A stretch of 24,179 nt of DNA from an uncultured Bilophila sp. GTDB lineage: Bacteria; Desulfobacterota; Desulfovibrionia; Desulfovibrionales; Desulfovibrionaceae. The stretch covers positions 1-24,179 of the forward strand of contig CAJUHZ010000036.1 of the NCBI GenBank assembly GCA_910585945.1. Reading direction: 5' to 3'. Under the pieces are notes generated by a model that saw only the letters and a list, made by a program, of their open reading frames with translations, searched no databases and was not told the DNA's origin. Position 1 is the stretch's first letter, and each line of letters starts with the position of its first letter. A program made the translations under genes and the position numbers. This document shows, piece after piece, positions 1 to 7,971 of this stretch.

Positions 1-247
1 CCCGCTCGCGGGAGAGGGCCGTGCGGTAGGTTTGCAGGGCTTCGGAGACGGCCGCGCTCTGCTCGCTGACGTACTCGGCAAGGCTCTCCCGCGTGACGTC
101 GCGCCCGGCCCTGAGCAGGGCGTCCACAACGTCGGACTGCGCGGAGCGGGTGGCGGCGTCGATCAGCACCCTGGGCGCGCCGGGGTCAATGCCGCCCGCC
201 TGCACGTCGCGCGGCGGCGGGCCATATTCCTGAGGGATCACGATCAT
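1..247 (-). CDS. Internal virion protein, N-terminal part (cut by window edge)
   Basis: An open frame starts at ATG 247 and runs off the left edge, leaving 82 complete codons. The start is supported by an AAGGAG site 7 bases upstream. The N-terminus (MIVIPQEYGPPPRDVQ) is Pro-rich and is followed by a predicted helical region rich in Ala, Ser, Glu and Arg. It is the next gene after the gp14-like virion protein, with only 15 bases between them. In T7-type phages that position is taken by the large internal core proteins (gp15/gp16), which are ejected into the cell and may carry a transglycosylase. No catalytic motif is visible in this fragment, so the call rests on gene order alone. Confidence 0.6.
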   Translation of the reverse strand, partial: MIVIPQEYGPPPRDVQAGGIDPGAPRVLIDAATRSAQSDVVDALLRAGRDVTRESLAEYVSEQSAAVSEALQTYRTALSRER

Positions 248-262
248 GAATGGCTCCTTGTT

Positions 263-871
263 TCAGTGCCGCACACGGGTTTTGGACCAGCCTTGCAGAG
301 CGCGGTCCCAGTATTTGGGAGCGGGAGAGCTTGCGCCGCCGAAGCCGCCGGCCGATCTGTACGCGCTGACCCCGGAAGCGAGGCCGGAAAGCCCGGCCGC
401 AAGCAGGGACTGCCCCAGGTTCGAGACAGTGGATCCGTACCAGTCGGCCGCGTTCTCGAAATTGCGCGCGTTGGCCTCCTGCGCCCTGATGTTCTGGCGG
501 GTCTCCCACGCGCTGACGTCCTTCTGATGAAGATTCAGCCCCACGTCCGCGGCGAAGCGATCGGCGTTGCCCCGGAGCAGCGCCGCCGAACTGCCGGTGG
601 ACAGATCCCTGTTCATGGCGCCGAGAGCCGCGATATTGCCGCTTTGCAGATCGGCATAGCTCCGACGCAGGGCCGAACGCTGGCGATCCAGGTTTTCCGC
701 CTCGATCCGCCCCTTTTCCGCTGTGATCCCGGCCTGATTGCGGGCCGCCTGCGCGTTGGCCTCCATCTGCGCCTGCTGCGAGCGCGCCTGAATGTTGCGC
801 TGCCGCGTCTGCGACAGGGAAGAAAGCGCCGAAAGCCCGCCCATCGTCAGGGCAAAGGTAGCCGCACCCAT
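263..871 (-). CDS. T7 gp14-like internal virion protein
   Basis: A protein of 202 aa. The N-terminus (MGAATFALTMGGLSALSS) is small-residue rich and hydrophobic. It is followed by a long Ala/Gln/Arg/Glu helical segment (about residues 20-130) and a Gly/Ala-rich C-terminus. This composition and its place directly after the tail tubular B gene match internal virion core proteins such as T7 gp14, which leave the capsid with the DNA and help form the channel across the cell envelope. ATG 871 is preferred over an in-frame ATG 39 bases upstream because a GGGAGG site sits about 7 bases before it, inside the end of the preceding gene, whose stop ends at 873. The two genes are probably translationally coupled. 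The family call is from pattern and context, not strong identity. Confidence 0.65.
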   Translation of the reverse strand: MGAATFALTMGGLSALSSLSQTRQRNIQARSQQAQMEANAQAARNQAGITAEKGRIEAENLDRQRSALRRSYADLQSGNIAALGAMNRDLSTGSSAALLRGNADRFAADVGLNLHQKDVSAWETRQNIRAQEANARNFENAADWYGSTVSNLGQSLLAAGLSGLASGVSAYRSAGGFGGASSPAPKYWDRALQGWSKTRVRH

Positions 872-872
872 G

Positions 873-2978
873 TCAGAAACCTCCCTTGCCCGCGTGGGGC
901 GACACATCAAGCGCCGTGAGCACGGCCAGAACCGTCAGGGGAGTGGCGCTGTTCACCTCCAGCACCAGCGGCGCTTCGTCAGACCAGCCGCCGCACAGAT
1001 CAAGGGCCAGATCCGTGCCTTCACTGAACAGGGGCGCGGTCTGAAAGGCTCCGCCGCGGATATGGCGATCCGCCACGGGCGAGAGCCGGAGCGCCGTCCC
1101 GGCCGTACCCAGCCCGGCGCGGAAGGACATGCTGCGGTAGACCCTGATCCGCACCGCGCACACCTTGCGATTGCAGAGCAGACTTGATCCCTGTTGGGTC
1201 TGGATCTCCGGCGGATTGGGCGTCAGACGCGAGACATAGGGCAAGCCCACATGCACGGAAGACGCCGGCCGCCGCAGGCGAAGCTCCCCGGCGGGCGAAA
1301 CCTTCAGGCCGTCCACCGTGCCGCCGTCGGCAAACACCCGCACGGTGCGCCCCGCAAGGTGGGAAAGCCCGGAAAACACGCTCTCGGGCGGGCCGAGATA
1401 GTTGAGCGCGCTGTCCAGGAAGTACGCTTCGGCCAGATCCTCGGCGTCGAAAAAGCTGTCCAGACGCTCCACGCACAGCCCGCATTCCCGCCGCGCCAGA
1501 AACCAGACCTGATCGTCCGGCGTGCCGGGCATGACGGCCACGTCGACAAAACGCCCGTCCGTGTCATGCCGGTGCCAGCCCATGACTTCCTGTTCCGGCA
1601 TGTAGGTCAGGCCGGCGAGCATTCCGTCTCCGAGCACGCACCAGACCACCGAATACGGCTCCTGCTGGTAGGCCCAGGCCGTGACGCCGGCATCGCGCAA
1701 CAAGTGGCGGGCGAGCAGGGTGATGTCCTGCCCGAGGTACTTGTCCGCGCTGTAGTTGTAGGCGTAGCCGCGCACGGCCTCGCCCCCGCGCTGGAGGTAG
1801 AGCACGCCCCCGCCCACGGAAAGGGCGGAAACGGCGTCATCCCCGCCGTTGGAGGTCTGCATCTGGAAACTGGCGTTGGCGGGCGTGAGGGCCACGCCCT
1901 CGCCGGCGGAAAGCGTCCACTCACTGCCCTCGGAACCGAAGGTGAGGGACTGCCTGTCGGGCTGGAGCCAGACGATCCGGTTGGCCTGCGCGGCCGCCAG
2001 GGTGACTTCGATGGCGTCATCGTCCTTGGGCGGGGTGGATGCGGCCAGATTTTCAAACTCTCCGGTACGGGAAAGCCAGATGGTCATGGGCCGCCGCGTC
2101 GTGGCCGCCCAGCCGAGCCGCTGCTGGTGGAAAAAGACCTGAGAGGGCCAGTCGCCCGGTTCCGCAAAGGGATTCCTGTGCTCGGGCGGGGTGTCTTCGG
2201 TATCCGCGCCGATGTTCTCGTCGTCAAAGGAGCACTCCGCCCCGGCCCTGCCGATGTAGCCGAACACGCCGTATTTTTTCTTGTACACCCGGTAGTAGGC
2301 CGCGCCGGGCACGGCCGTCCAGGTGATGCGGATGATGTAGCTCACGGAATTGAGCGCCTTGGCGGTGATGCTGGTTTCCGCGCTTGTGTTGGATTCCTGC
2401 CCGGTCTCCTCGTCCACGGCGGTGACGGCGTAGGTGTACTGCTTGGTGGAATCGTCCCCGTTGTAGTCCTTTTCCACAACCCGAAGGCTGACGCCGCCGG
2501 GCGCGGCCACGGCGGGCATGAAGGTCGGCTCGCTCCAGCGCCAGTCGTCGTCGGCATGGCGCGAAAGCCGGGCCGGCGCATGGCCGGGGTGCGCGAAATA
2601 GATCACGTCCGCCGACTGGGCAAAGCGGAGGCCGGGCAGATCTGCCGCGGCATAGGGCGAGGCGAACGTCCTCGGAATCCCTTGCTCGTCCGCCACCATC
2701 CGCCCGTCCGGAAGCCAGACGCGCATGACCCTGTCGCCAAATTCCAGCATCCGACCCTGAGTGGCGGAAAAGACAAAGGGAATGAGCCTGCCCCGTTCCC
2801 CCAGAGCCATGCCGAGAAAGCGCGTGCCGGGCCGGCGCGTCGCCCCGCCCTGCGGCATGGGCACAAAGTTTCGCATTTCGCGGCAGCCCGTGGCGTAGCG
2901 GGGCTGATCCACCCGCCCGCGCATGAGCGGGGTGATCTCCCCGCCGTTGAGCACGTTCTGAACATGATGCAGCGGCAT
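873..2978 (-). CDS. Tail tubular protein B / tail nozzle (T7 gp12-like)
   Basis: A protein of 701 aa. The N-terminus carries the family signature of podovirus nozzle proteins: a GGEITPLMRGR stretch, a conserved NFVPMPQGGATRRPGTRF stretch, then predicted beta-rich repeats with many WxS/VxW segments. In T7 gp12 this protein forms the hexameric tail nozzle below the gp11 ring. Around residues 155-265 there is a fibronectin type III-like insert (VTAVDEETGQES, then TWTAVPGAAYYRVYKK), a type of surface domain common in phage virions. The ATG at 2978 overlaps the upstream TGA as TGATG and has AAGGA about 10 bases upstream. A GTG at 2984 would extend the protein by two residues but lies too close to that site. 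The gene is coupled to the gp11-like gene. Confidence 0.82.
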   Translation of the reverse strand: MPLHHVQNVLNGGEITPLMRGRVDQPRYATGCREMRNFVPMPQGGATRRPGTRFLGMALGERGRLIPFVFSATQGRMLEFGDRVMRVWLPDGRMVADEQGIPRTFASPYAAADLPGLRFAQSADVIYFAHPGHAPARLSRHADDDWRWSEPTFMPAVAAPGGVSLRVVEKDYNGDDSTKQYTYAVTAVDEETGQESNTSAETSITAKALNSVSYIIRITWTAVPGAAYYRVYKKKYGVFGYIGRAGAECSFDDENIGADTEDTPPEHRNPFAEPGDWPSQVFFHQQRLGWAATTRRPMTIWLSRTGEFENLAASTPPKDDDAIEVTLAAAQANRIVWLQPDRQSLTFGSEGSEWTLSAGEGVALTPANASFQMQTSNGGDDAVSALSVGGGVLYLQRGGEAVRGYAYNYSADKYLGQDITLLARHLLRDAGVTAWAYQQEPYSVVWCVLGDGMLAGLTYMPEQEVMGWHRHDTDGRFVDVAVMPGTPDDQVWFLARRECGLCVERLDSFFDAEDLAEAYFLDSALNYLGPPESVFSGLSHLAGRTVRVFADGGTVDGLKVSPAGELRLRRPASSVHVGLPYVSRLTPNPPEIQTQQGSSLLCNRKVCAVRIRVYRSMSFRAGLGTAGTALRLSPVADRHIRGGAFQTAPLFSEGTDLALDLCGGWSDEAPLVLEVNSATPLTVLAVLTALDVSPHAGKGGF

Positions 2979-3559
2979 CAGCACACCATCCTTGCGGCAA
3001 GAAAGGCCGAGCGAAAGGCGCGATCCGGCGCGAGCGCCAGATCGTTTTCCGTTCTGGCGCGGTCAAGCGCACGCTCGAAGAGTTCCAGATAGTCCCGCGC
3101 GCGGCCGCCGCCCTGCTGGACGTAGGCCGCGATTTCCACGGCCACGCGCCAGGCCAGGGCGTCGGCAAAGGCAGCGGGAAAGGCGGCGACCTGTCCGCTG
3201 ACGTACCGAAGCGTGACGCCGCCCGCGCGGGTGTGCAGCGTCTCGCCCCCGCCTGTTCCGGAAAGGGCCCAGGCGATGCGCCGCCCGTCCTCCCCCAGAA
3301 CCTCGACAATCCGCAGGCAGTCGGCCGGCAGGGACCAGGCGTGGCGCCAGCCCGGCGCGGCCGGCCCGGCCCTTTGCGCCAGTGCGGCGTGACGCACGGC
3401 GAAGTTCCACGGATGCAGGGCCAGACAGCAGCCCAGCGCGCGGTCATAGGCGGCCGCCGCGGTCTGCGCCGCCGGAGCGTCCTGAAAGGCGGCGGTGACG
3501 CCCTGCGCGCCCACGCGCATGAGGGCGGTGTTGATGATGCCGGTTTTGGTGTGACGCAT
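2978..3559 (-). CDS. Tail tubular protein A (T7 gp11-like)
   Basis: A protein of 193 aa, close to the usual length of T7 gp11 (196 aa). The N-terminal pattern INTALMRVGAQGV, an Ala-rich helix with YDRALGCCLALHPWNFA, and a later LAWRVAVEIAAYVQQGG stretch are typical of this family. It forms the dodecameric gatekeeper ring between portal and nozzle. ATG 3559 has GGAGGAGA 5-8 bases upstream. Its stop codon overlaps the start of the gp12-like gene, as expected for partners made in fixed ratio. A GC-rich hairpin separates it from the upstream fibre chaperone gene. Confidence 0.82.
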   Translation of the reverse strand: MRHTKTGIINTALMRVGAQGVTAAFQDAPAAQTAAAAYDRALGCCLALHPWNFAVRHAALAQRAGPAAPGWRHAWSLPADCLRIVEVLGEDGRRIAWALSGTGGGETLHTRAGGVTLRYVSGQVAAFPAAFADALAWRVAVEIAAYVQQGGGRARDYLELFERALDRARTENDLALAPDRAFRSAFLAARMVC

Positions 3560-3624
3560 GGGTCTCCTCCAGAATCAACCCGTCAGAATCAGCCCGGCGG
3601 GTCCGCAACATTGAGGCGGGGGCT

Positions 3625-3648
3625 GCCCCGCGCCTCCCGGCGCGGGGC
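3625..3648 (-). other. GC-rich intergenic hairpin between fibre chaperone and tail tubular A
   Basis: A perfect 10-bp inverted repeat, GCCCCGCGCC and GGCGCGGGGC, with a 4-nt loop. It begins 6 bases past the stop of the chaperone gene. No T tract follows on either strand, so it is not a canonical intrinsic terminator. It may be an mRNA 3'-end stabiliser, an RNA-processing site or a weak attenuator. Confidence 0.6.
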
Positions 3649-3654
3649 GACAGA

Positions 3655-4026
3655 TCATGCCATGACTTCCAGCGCCAGCGGGAACGCCGGCCAGGGTGTT
3701 TGCTCCTCCCCGCCGTCCCAGGGCGCGCCGTCCTGAGCGGGCAGATCCCGCAGGGTCTGGCGGTAGTTCACGAGAACCTGATCTTCCTCCTCCGTCAGGG
3801 GGTAGTCTCGCATCATCAGATAATCGGTTTCGGCAAGGCGCTGGTTGCGCGCCTCCCGCAGGCGGCGGGCGCGGGCCGCGACGCTGTTGTATTCGGCCAG
3901 ACGGCCGGCCTCGGCTTCGGCCTCTTCGGCGGCGCGGGCCGCGTCCCAGTCTTCCCGAGTGATGTAGCCTTCGGGCTGTTCGTCCCACATTTCCGCATTG
4001 CCCGAGGGCGAATAGAAAACAGGCAT
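3655..4026 (-). CDS. Tail fibre assembly chaperone (Phage_tail_APC type)
   Basis: A protein of 123 aa. The C-terminal half has the pattern of phage tail assembly chaperones: RNQRLAETDYLMM, then LTEEEDQVLVNYRQTLRD, then a WPAFP motif near the end. The middle is a charged Ala/Glu/Arg helix. Such proteins fold or trimerise the fibre coded beside them, and this gene directly follows the Gly-rich fibre tip gene. ATG 4026 is chosen because AGGGAGG lies 6 bases upstream, overlapping the TAG of the fibre gene. The open frame extends further upstream, but that part only reads through the fibre gene in another frame. Confidence 0.8.
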   Translation of the reverse strand: MPVFYSPSGNAEMWDEQPEGYITREDWDAARAAEEAEAEAGRLAEYNSVAARARRLREARNQRLAETDYLMMRDYPLTEEEDQVLVNYRQTLRDLPAQDGAPWDGGEEQTPWPAFPLALEVMA

Positions 4027-4037
4027 TCGTGACCTCC

Positions 4038-5258
4038 CTATGCCGCGCTGATCGGGCTTTCGATGATGATACAGCCCTGTTTGCCGGCACTGCCGGCGCT
4101 GCCGGAAAACGTCTGTGACCGGGAGCTTGCGGTTGCCGTTGCGCCGGAACCGCCATTGCCTCCGTTCCCGTAAGGATTGTGGCTGGATATCGCGCCTGTT
4201 CCCGGCAGTCCGCCTGTGCAGTGGCCGCCGCTTGCAGTGGTGGTGACGCCAGAGCCTCCGTCCGTCGCGACAGATCCGTAGGACGTTCCGCCGGCGCCGC
4301 CGCCTCCGGCCGAGGGACCTCCTCCACAGTAACATGCCGGCGCATTCCTGGTTGACGTTCCAGCGCCGCCATTTCCTCCATTTCCGCCAGCTAATGCCGT
4401 AATGGAAGAGAATGTTGTGGCTCCGCCAGGCCCTCCAACAGTAAAAGCAATAGTTTTACCTTTGGTGAGAGACAACCGTTGCGTCACAACCTGACCCGCC
4501 CCGCCCCCACCTCCGCCGCCGCCCGAGGCTGCGCTGTAGCAAGAGACATCGCATGAGTTGCCCTCCGACGCGTTCACATAATACCCATATTTGGAAACTC
4601 CGTTTCCTCCGTTGCCTCCCTTCCCGCCGCCGCCGACGCAGGTGATTTTGTATTGTCCGGTCTCCGGCACGGTCCATGAGCCGGACGAGGTGAAGACAGT
4701 TCCATCTACAGCGGCGACTCCCATAAGCCGATCCCACGCTCTTTTGACGCCCTTGGGAGAGAGGGCCACGCCGTCGGCCGCCGACAGTTCCTCCTCGAAG
4801 TTGTCGACGATCCTGACGTGCCCGTACTGCGTGGGGTTCCCCCGGCCGTAGGCGTCGGCATCGGCGGAAGCGTGCGGGCCGAGCGAGAGCACGCCGGGGG
4901 TCTCTTCCTTCCCCTGTTCAGGGTTTTCGCCCTCTTCCGGATCCTCCGGGGAGGTTTCGGAGTCGCCTTCGGAAGCGTCCGCATCGGACGCGAGGCTGAT
5001 TCCCGCGTCCTGCCCCGCAACATCTTCCGGATCCGCGTCGTCGGGCGCGGCAGGGGTGATGTTCAGCCCCGCGCCGATCCGCACGATGCCCGGCATGTCG
5101 CGGGTGGCCAGACTCAGGGCGATGGGCTTGCCCTCGGGGTCAAAGCGATCTTCAAGGGCTTTCACCCGCGCGGCGATGCCGGGGTCCGCCCCCCCGCCCG
5201 CGGGCAGGGGGACCGCCTTGCCGTTCACCATCTGAAAGGTTCGGCTGATTTCAGGCAT
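4038..5258 (-). CDS. Glycine-rich tail fibre tip / receptor-binding protein
   Basis: A protein of 406 aa in three parts. Residues 1-65 are a short N-terminal attachment region. About 66-122 is an acidic Pro/Glu/Asp linker. Residues 140-180 carry a segment common in phage fibres (NPTQYGHVRI, then GVALSPKGVKRAWD). From 185 there is a beta strand leading into a long Gly-rich domain with many GGNGGNG runs, ending in GCIIIE. Gly-rich domains of this kind form polyglycine sandwiches in adhesins such as gp38 of T-even-like phages and bind the host surface. Seven cysteines (207, 236, 240, 309, 311, 347, 396) lie in this domain. The DNA coding the tip is visibly less GC-rich than its neighbours (48% at 4441-4500, counted by eye). 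ATG 5258 has GGAG upstream and lies one base past the previous stop. The chaperone gene follows. Confidence 0.75.
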   Translation of the reverse strand: MPEISRTFQMVNGKAVPLPAGGGADPGIAARVKALEDRFDPEGKPIALSLATRDMPGIVRIGAGLNITPAAPDDADPEDVAGQDAGISLASDADASEGDSETSPEDPEEGENPEQGKEETPGVLSLGPHASADADAYGRGNPTQYGHVRIVDNFEEELSAADGVALSPKGVKRAWDRLMGVAAVDGTVFTSSGSWTVPETGQYKITCVGGGGKGGNGGNGVSKYGYYVNASEGNSCDVSCYSAASGGGGGGGGAGQVVTQRLSLTKGKTIAFTVGGPGGATTFSSITALAGGNGGNGGAGTSTRNAPACYCGGGPSAGGGGAGGTSYGSVATDGGSGVTTTASGGHCTGGLPGTGAISSHNPYGNGGNGGSGATATASSRSQTFSGSAGSAGKQGCIIIESPISAA

Positions 5259-5259
5259 C

Positions 5260-5877
5260 TTACGCTCCGGCGACAACGGTGAAGAAGGCCCCGTCCGGCA
5301 GATCGAGCGCGGCCACGGCCGCCTCGAAGCCTTCATCTTCGGGCGACGTTGTGACGTACGCGCCGTATCTGCCGCCCACGGCCTTGCCGTCGAACGTCAG
5401 GCCGGCGGCATCCGCGCCGAGCTTGTCGAGCACATCCGTGCGGTTGGCGTGCTCGTGGGTTTTGGCCACGGCCTGATCGATCTCCGTCGCGTCGACATCG
5501 GGCCTGCCCTGCACGTCGCCCCAGCTGACGACAAGATCCATGCTCTCGGCTTCCGCGGTTTTGACCCAGCCGGCGGCCGCGCTCTCGTAGATATACTTGG
5601 CCGCCCCGTGGTCCACGGTGGGATCGGCGCTGGCGTCCTTGACCCAGACCTGATCCCCGATCTTCATGCCGGAAAGCGCGTCCCGCCCCGCGATATCCTC
5701 CGCCACATGCGTCGTGCTCCGGCCGGCAAGCGAACCGGACAGGGCGGCCAGTTTGCTTTCAACGTCCGAACCGTCGGCGGTTTTGACCTGGGAAGCGCTC
5801 GTCTCCAGATGGATCTGCCGGGTGGAACCGTTGATGTTCTGGAGCAGGGGGGTGTTGACGATGGGAAACGCAGCCAT
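5260..5877 (-). CDS. Phage fibre-associated structural protein, function unknown
   Basis: A protein of 205 aa between the fibre base and fibre tip genes. Residues 70-112 contain a motif seen in many phage structural proteins: GDQVWVKDASADPTVDHGAA followed by KYIYES and a Trp-Val-Lys-x-Ala-Glu-Ala-Glu-Ser-Met-Asp run. The N-terminus (PIVNTPLLQNINGSTRQIHL) is beta-like. It has no signal peptide or membrane segment. Its position suggests a fibre subunit or adaptor linking the gp17-like base to the Gly-rich tip, but a head or baseplate decoration role is possible. ATG 5877 has AAGGAGAA 6-8 bases upstream. I do not recognise a named family. Confidence 0.7.
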   Translation of the reverse strand: MAAFPIVNTPLLQNINGSTRQIHLETSASQVKTADGSDVESKLAALSGSLAGRSTTHVAEDIAGRDALSGMKIGDQVWVKDASADPTVDHGAAKYIYESAAAGWVKTAEAESMDLVVSWGDVQGRPDVDATEIDQAVAKTHEHANRTDVLDKLGADAAGLTFDGKAVGGRYGAYVTTSPEDEGFEAAVAALDLPDGAFFTVVAGA

Positions 5878-5910
5878 GATGTTCTCCTTTTCTGTTTGTT
5901 CGTTGGTTGG

Positions 5911-7491
5911 TTACATGGTTTTCTGAAGCAGCTTGCGCCGCTTGCCGCACAGGGTTTCGCCGGGGGCCGGGATGTCGGGGATCTCCGGCGTGTCGGGATT
6001 ATCCGGATCGCCTGGACCATCAGGGGATTCCGGCTTGTCCGGGGCTTCCGGATCGGGCGGACAGGGCGGGCATTCGAGCGCGCCGGCCAGCAGGAAGAAG
6101 CAATCCGCTTCCGGCGCGTCGTCGAGACTGTCCGCCGAGGTCAGGGGCAAGGCGCACAGGGCCGGCACAATCAGGGCGGAATCAAGGATGAGGAAGCCGG
6201 CTGGGGCGTCCTCCAGATCCGCCATGTCGCGCACGGTGAAGATGCCGCCCCGCCCGGCCAGACAGGCGACGGCCCGCGCCTTTTGCGCGGCGCGCTCGGC
6301 GTCGTCCGCCGCTTCCTCGGATCGATCGGCCTGCTCCGTGGCTTCCAGAGCCAGATTGCCGGCAATGCCGGCCTGGCGGCTGGCTTCATCCGCGGCCTGC
6401 CCCGCCCTGCCGGCCGCATCCAGCGCGGCGTCGCCCGCCGCCTTTGCCCGATCGGCTTCGCCCGCGGCGAGGCGGGCGCTTTCACGGGCGGCTTCTTCCG
6501 CCTCGCGCACGCCGCCCGCCACGTTGGACGCGACAACCCAGGCGTTGAGCCTGTCGCCGGCCGGGATGTCGATGAGCATCCGCACCGTGCGCGAAACCTC
6601 GTCCCGCGCGCCCACTTCCTCGAAGGCCGTGCCCCGGAAGAGTTCCACGCCTTCCCAGTTCAGGCGCAGGGCGGCCCGGCCCGCGAGGTAGACCACGGGA
6701 AGGAGCACTTCGCTCCCGGCCCTGACGGCCTCCGGCAGGGTCCAGGTGGCTTCCAGGTTCTCCACGCCCTGAGCCAGAGAGGCGATCTGCCCCGCCCGCC
6801 CGGCGGCCTCCTCGGCCCTGTCGGCTTCACGGCGCGATCTGTCCGCCTCGCCGTGGGCGCGCTCCACCTCCCGCTCGAAGGTCAGGATGTGGTCGGCGGC
6901 CAGACCGTCCAGGCGATTGGCCTGACTGTCGCCCTCCTCACGCAGTTCGCGCAGGGCCGCGGCCTTGATTTCCGCGGTTTCGGCGCTCGACGTTCTGGCC
7001 TCGCGCGCGCTTTGCGCCGCCTGAGCCGCGGCTTGCGCGGCGGCGTCCCCGGCCTCGAACAGGGCGAGGCCGCGCTCTTCCGGGCTTTGCTCCGACGCGG
7101 CCGGGACCGTGACGGCGCGATCCAGCCCGGCCTGCAACTGCTGGATCATCCGGACCTGCCGGTCGAGCTGGGTTTCCAGAGCCTGGGTGTCCACATCCGT
7201 TGTGGAGGAGAAATCCGCCTCCTGCGTGGCGGGCACGGCAGAGGCCACGGCCAGCATGGCCCCCACCGGCACGCGCCCGCCGCCCGGAGCGCGAACCAGC
7301 GTGACCTCGCCGCCGGAAGGCAGGACGGACACGACATAGTCCGCGCCGGGGGTCAGCGTTGTTTCCGTCCGCCCGTCCACGGAAACCGTCACGCGCACGT
7401 CTCCTTCGCCGTACACGGAAAACGGAAAGGGGAAGGACAGCACATCCGGGGTCACAACATAGCGGACGATGACGCCGGTTTCAGCGATCAT
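5911..7491 (-). CDS. Tail fibre base with T7 gp17-like N-terminal domain
   Basis: A protein of 526 aa. Residues 1-130 fit the T7 tail fibre N-terminal domain that docks on the gp11/gp12 tail: FPFPFSVYGEGDVRVTVSV, an LTPGADYVV stretch, and DTQALETQLDRQVRMIQQL. Two long Ala/Glu/Arg coiled-coil regions follow (about 140-240 and 320-415), expected to trimerise as a shaft. The C-terminus has no receptor-binding fold. It ends in eleven Xaa-Xaa-Pro triplets coded by a 9-bp periodic tract, then a basic tail (LCGKRRKLLQKTM). The host-binding tip is therefore probably a separate chain, most likely the Gly-rich protein at 4038-5258. ATG 7491 has AAGGAG about 9 bases upstream. Confidence 0.78.
   Translation of the reverse strand: MIAETGVIVRYVVTPDVLSFPFPFSVYGEGDVRVTVSVDGRTETTLTPGADYVVSVLPSGGEVTLVRAPGGGRVPVGAMLAVASAVPATQEADFSSTTDVDTQALETQLDRQVRMIQQLQAGLDRAVTVPAASEQSPEERGLALFEAGDAAAQAAAQAAQSAREARTSSAETAEIKAAALRELREEGDSQANRLDGLAADHILTFEREVERAHGEADRSRREADRAEEAAGRAGQIASLAQGVENLEATWTLPEAVRAGSEVLLPVVYLAGRAALRLNWEGVELFRGTAFEEVGARDEVSRTVRMLIDIPAGDRLNAWVVASNVAGGVREAEEAARESARLAAGEADRAKAAGDAALDAAGRAGQAADEASRQAGIAGNLALEATEQADRSEEAADDAERAAQKARAVACLAGRGGIFTVRDMADLEDAPAGFLILDSALIVPALCALPLTSADSLDDAPEADCFFLLAGALECPPCPPDPEAPDKPESPDGPGDPDNPDTPEIPDIPAPGETLCGKRRKLLQKTM
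5971..6069. repeat. Eleven 9-bp units in the fibre base gene
   Basis: Reading the plus strand in 9-base steps from 5971 gives eleven degenerate units that all end in GG, many of the form nnnTCCGG (for example gatctccgg, ggattccgg, cttgtccgg, ggcttccgg). In the coding strand each unit encodes Xaa-Xaa-Pro, giving a polyproline-II-like stalk. The regular DNA period points to slippage or unequal-exchange expansion. Confidence 0.8.
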
Positions 7492-7511
7492 GCGGACTCA
7501 CTCCTTTATGC

Positions 7512-7895
7512 TTACCGGGCCAGACAGGTCAGAAACACATCCACGCCGCCTGTCAGCGCGCCTTCCAGATGCATTTTCACATGGTTGCGGCAATCCGGCA
7601 GAATCAGCCGCGCCAGCGCGGCCCCGTCCTCGAACTCTCCGGAAACCATGATCATGGGGCCGTCGCCCTTTGCCTCGAAAGGGCCGGCGGGATCGTCGCT
7701 TTCCAGAATGCTCATGCACAGATCGCTTGCCGAAACGCCCTGCCCGGCCGCGGCCAGCACGACGCACAGCGCCCCGTTGTGCGCGCCCACGGAAAGAGGA
7801 TCGGTGTCGACGCCGCCCGCCCCCACAGCCAGATCGCGGGCAAAATACTGATCGTGCCAGCGGCTTTCCAGGCCGTAGCCGAAATGCGTGCTCAT
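7512..7895 (-). CDS. Capsid cement / decoration protein, Bbp16-like
   Basis: A protein of 127 aa directly after the major capsid gene. The C-terminal half fits the beta-rich layout of the Bbp16 family of cement proteins of BPP-1-like podoviruses: DLCMSILESDDPAGPF, then a Gly/Ala stretch, ILPDCRNHVKMHLE, and a final GGVDVFLTCLAR strand. Bbp16 stabilises the expanded capsid. ATG 7895 is chosen because AAGGAG lies 7 bases upstream. The open frame extends to 8066, but that part is only intergenic hairpin and the end of the capsid gene. A decoration protein of another family with the same fold cannot be excluded. Confidence 0.62.
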   Translation of the reverse strand: MSTHFGYGLESRWHDQYFARDLAVGAGGVDTDPLSVGAHNGALCVVLAAAGQGVSASDLCMSILESDDPAGPFEAKGDGPMIMVSGEFEDGAALARLILPDCRNHVKMHLEGALTGGVDVFLTCLAR

Positions 7896-7971
7896 CACAT
7901 GTCTCCTTGTGAATGGATGTTCCCGAGAGACGATCCCCAGGGCATGATCCCGGTGGGCGATCCATGCCCCG

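Noticed and set aside
1194..3092. 632-codon plus-strand frame
   Set aside because: Antisense to the gp12-like gene and without recognisable domains; the minus-strand gene has clear family motifs.
4038..5258. Possible diversity-generating retroelement target in the fibre tip
   Set aside because: No reverse transcriptase, template repeat or C-type lectin ending is visible; the tip is Gly-rich.
5933..6691. Plus-strand frame that starts with a collagen-like Ser-Gly-x pattern
   Set aside because: The pattern is the reverse complement of the Xaa-Xaa-Pro tract of the fibre gene; the rest is Ala/Ser/Arg-rich noise with no ribosome site.
5449..7851. 800-codon open frame on the plus strand
   Set aside because: It is antisense to the fibre base gene and neighbours. 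GC-rich third positions keep the opposite strand open. It is His/Arg/Gly-rich with no domain.
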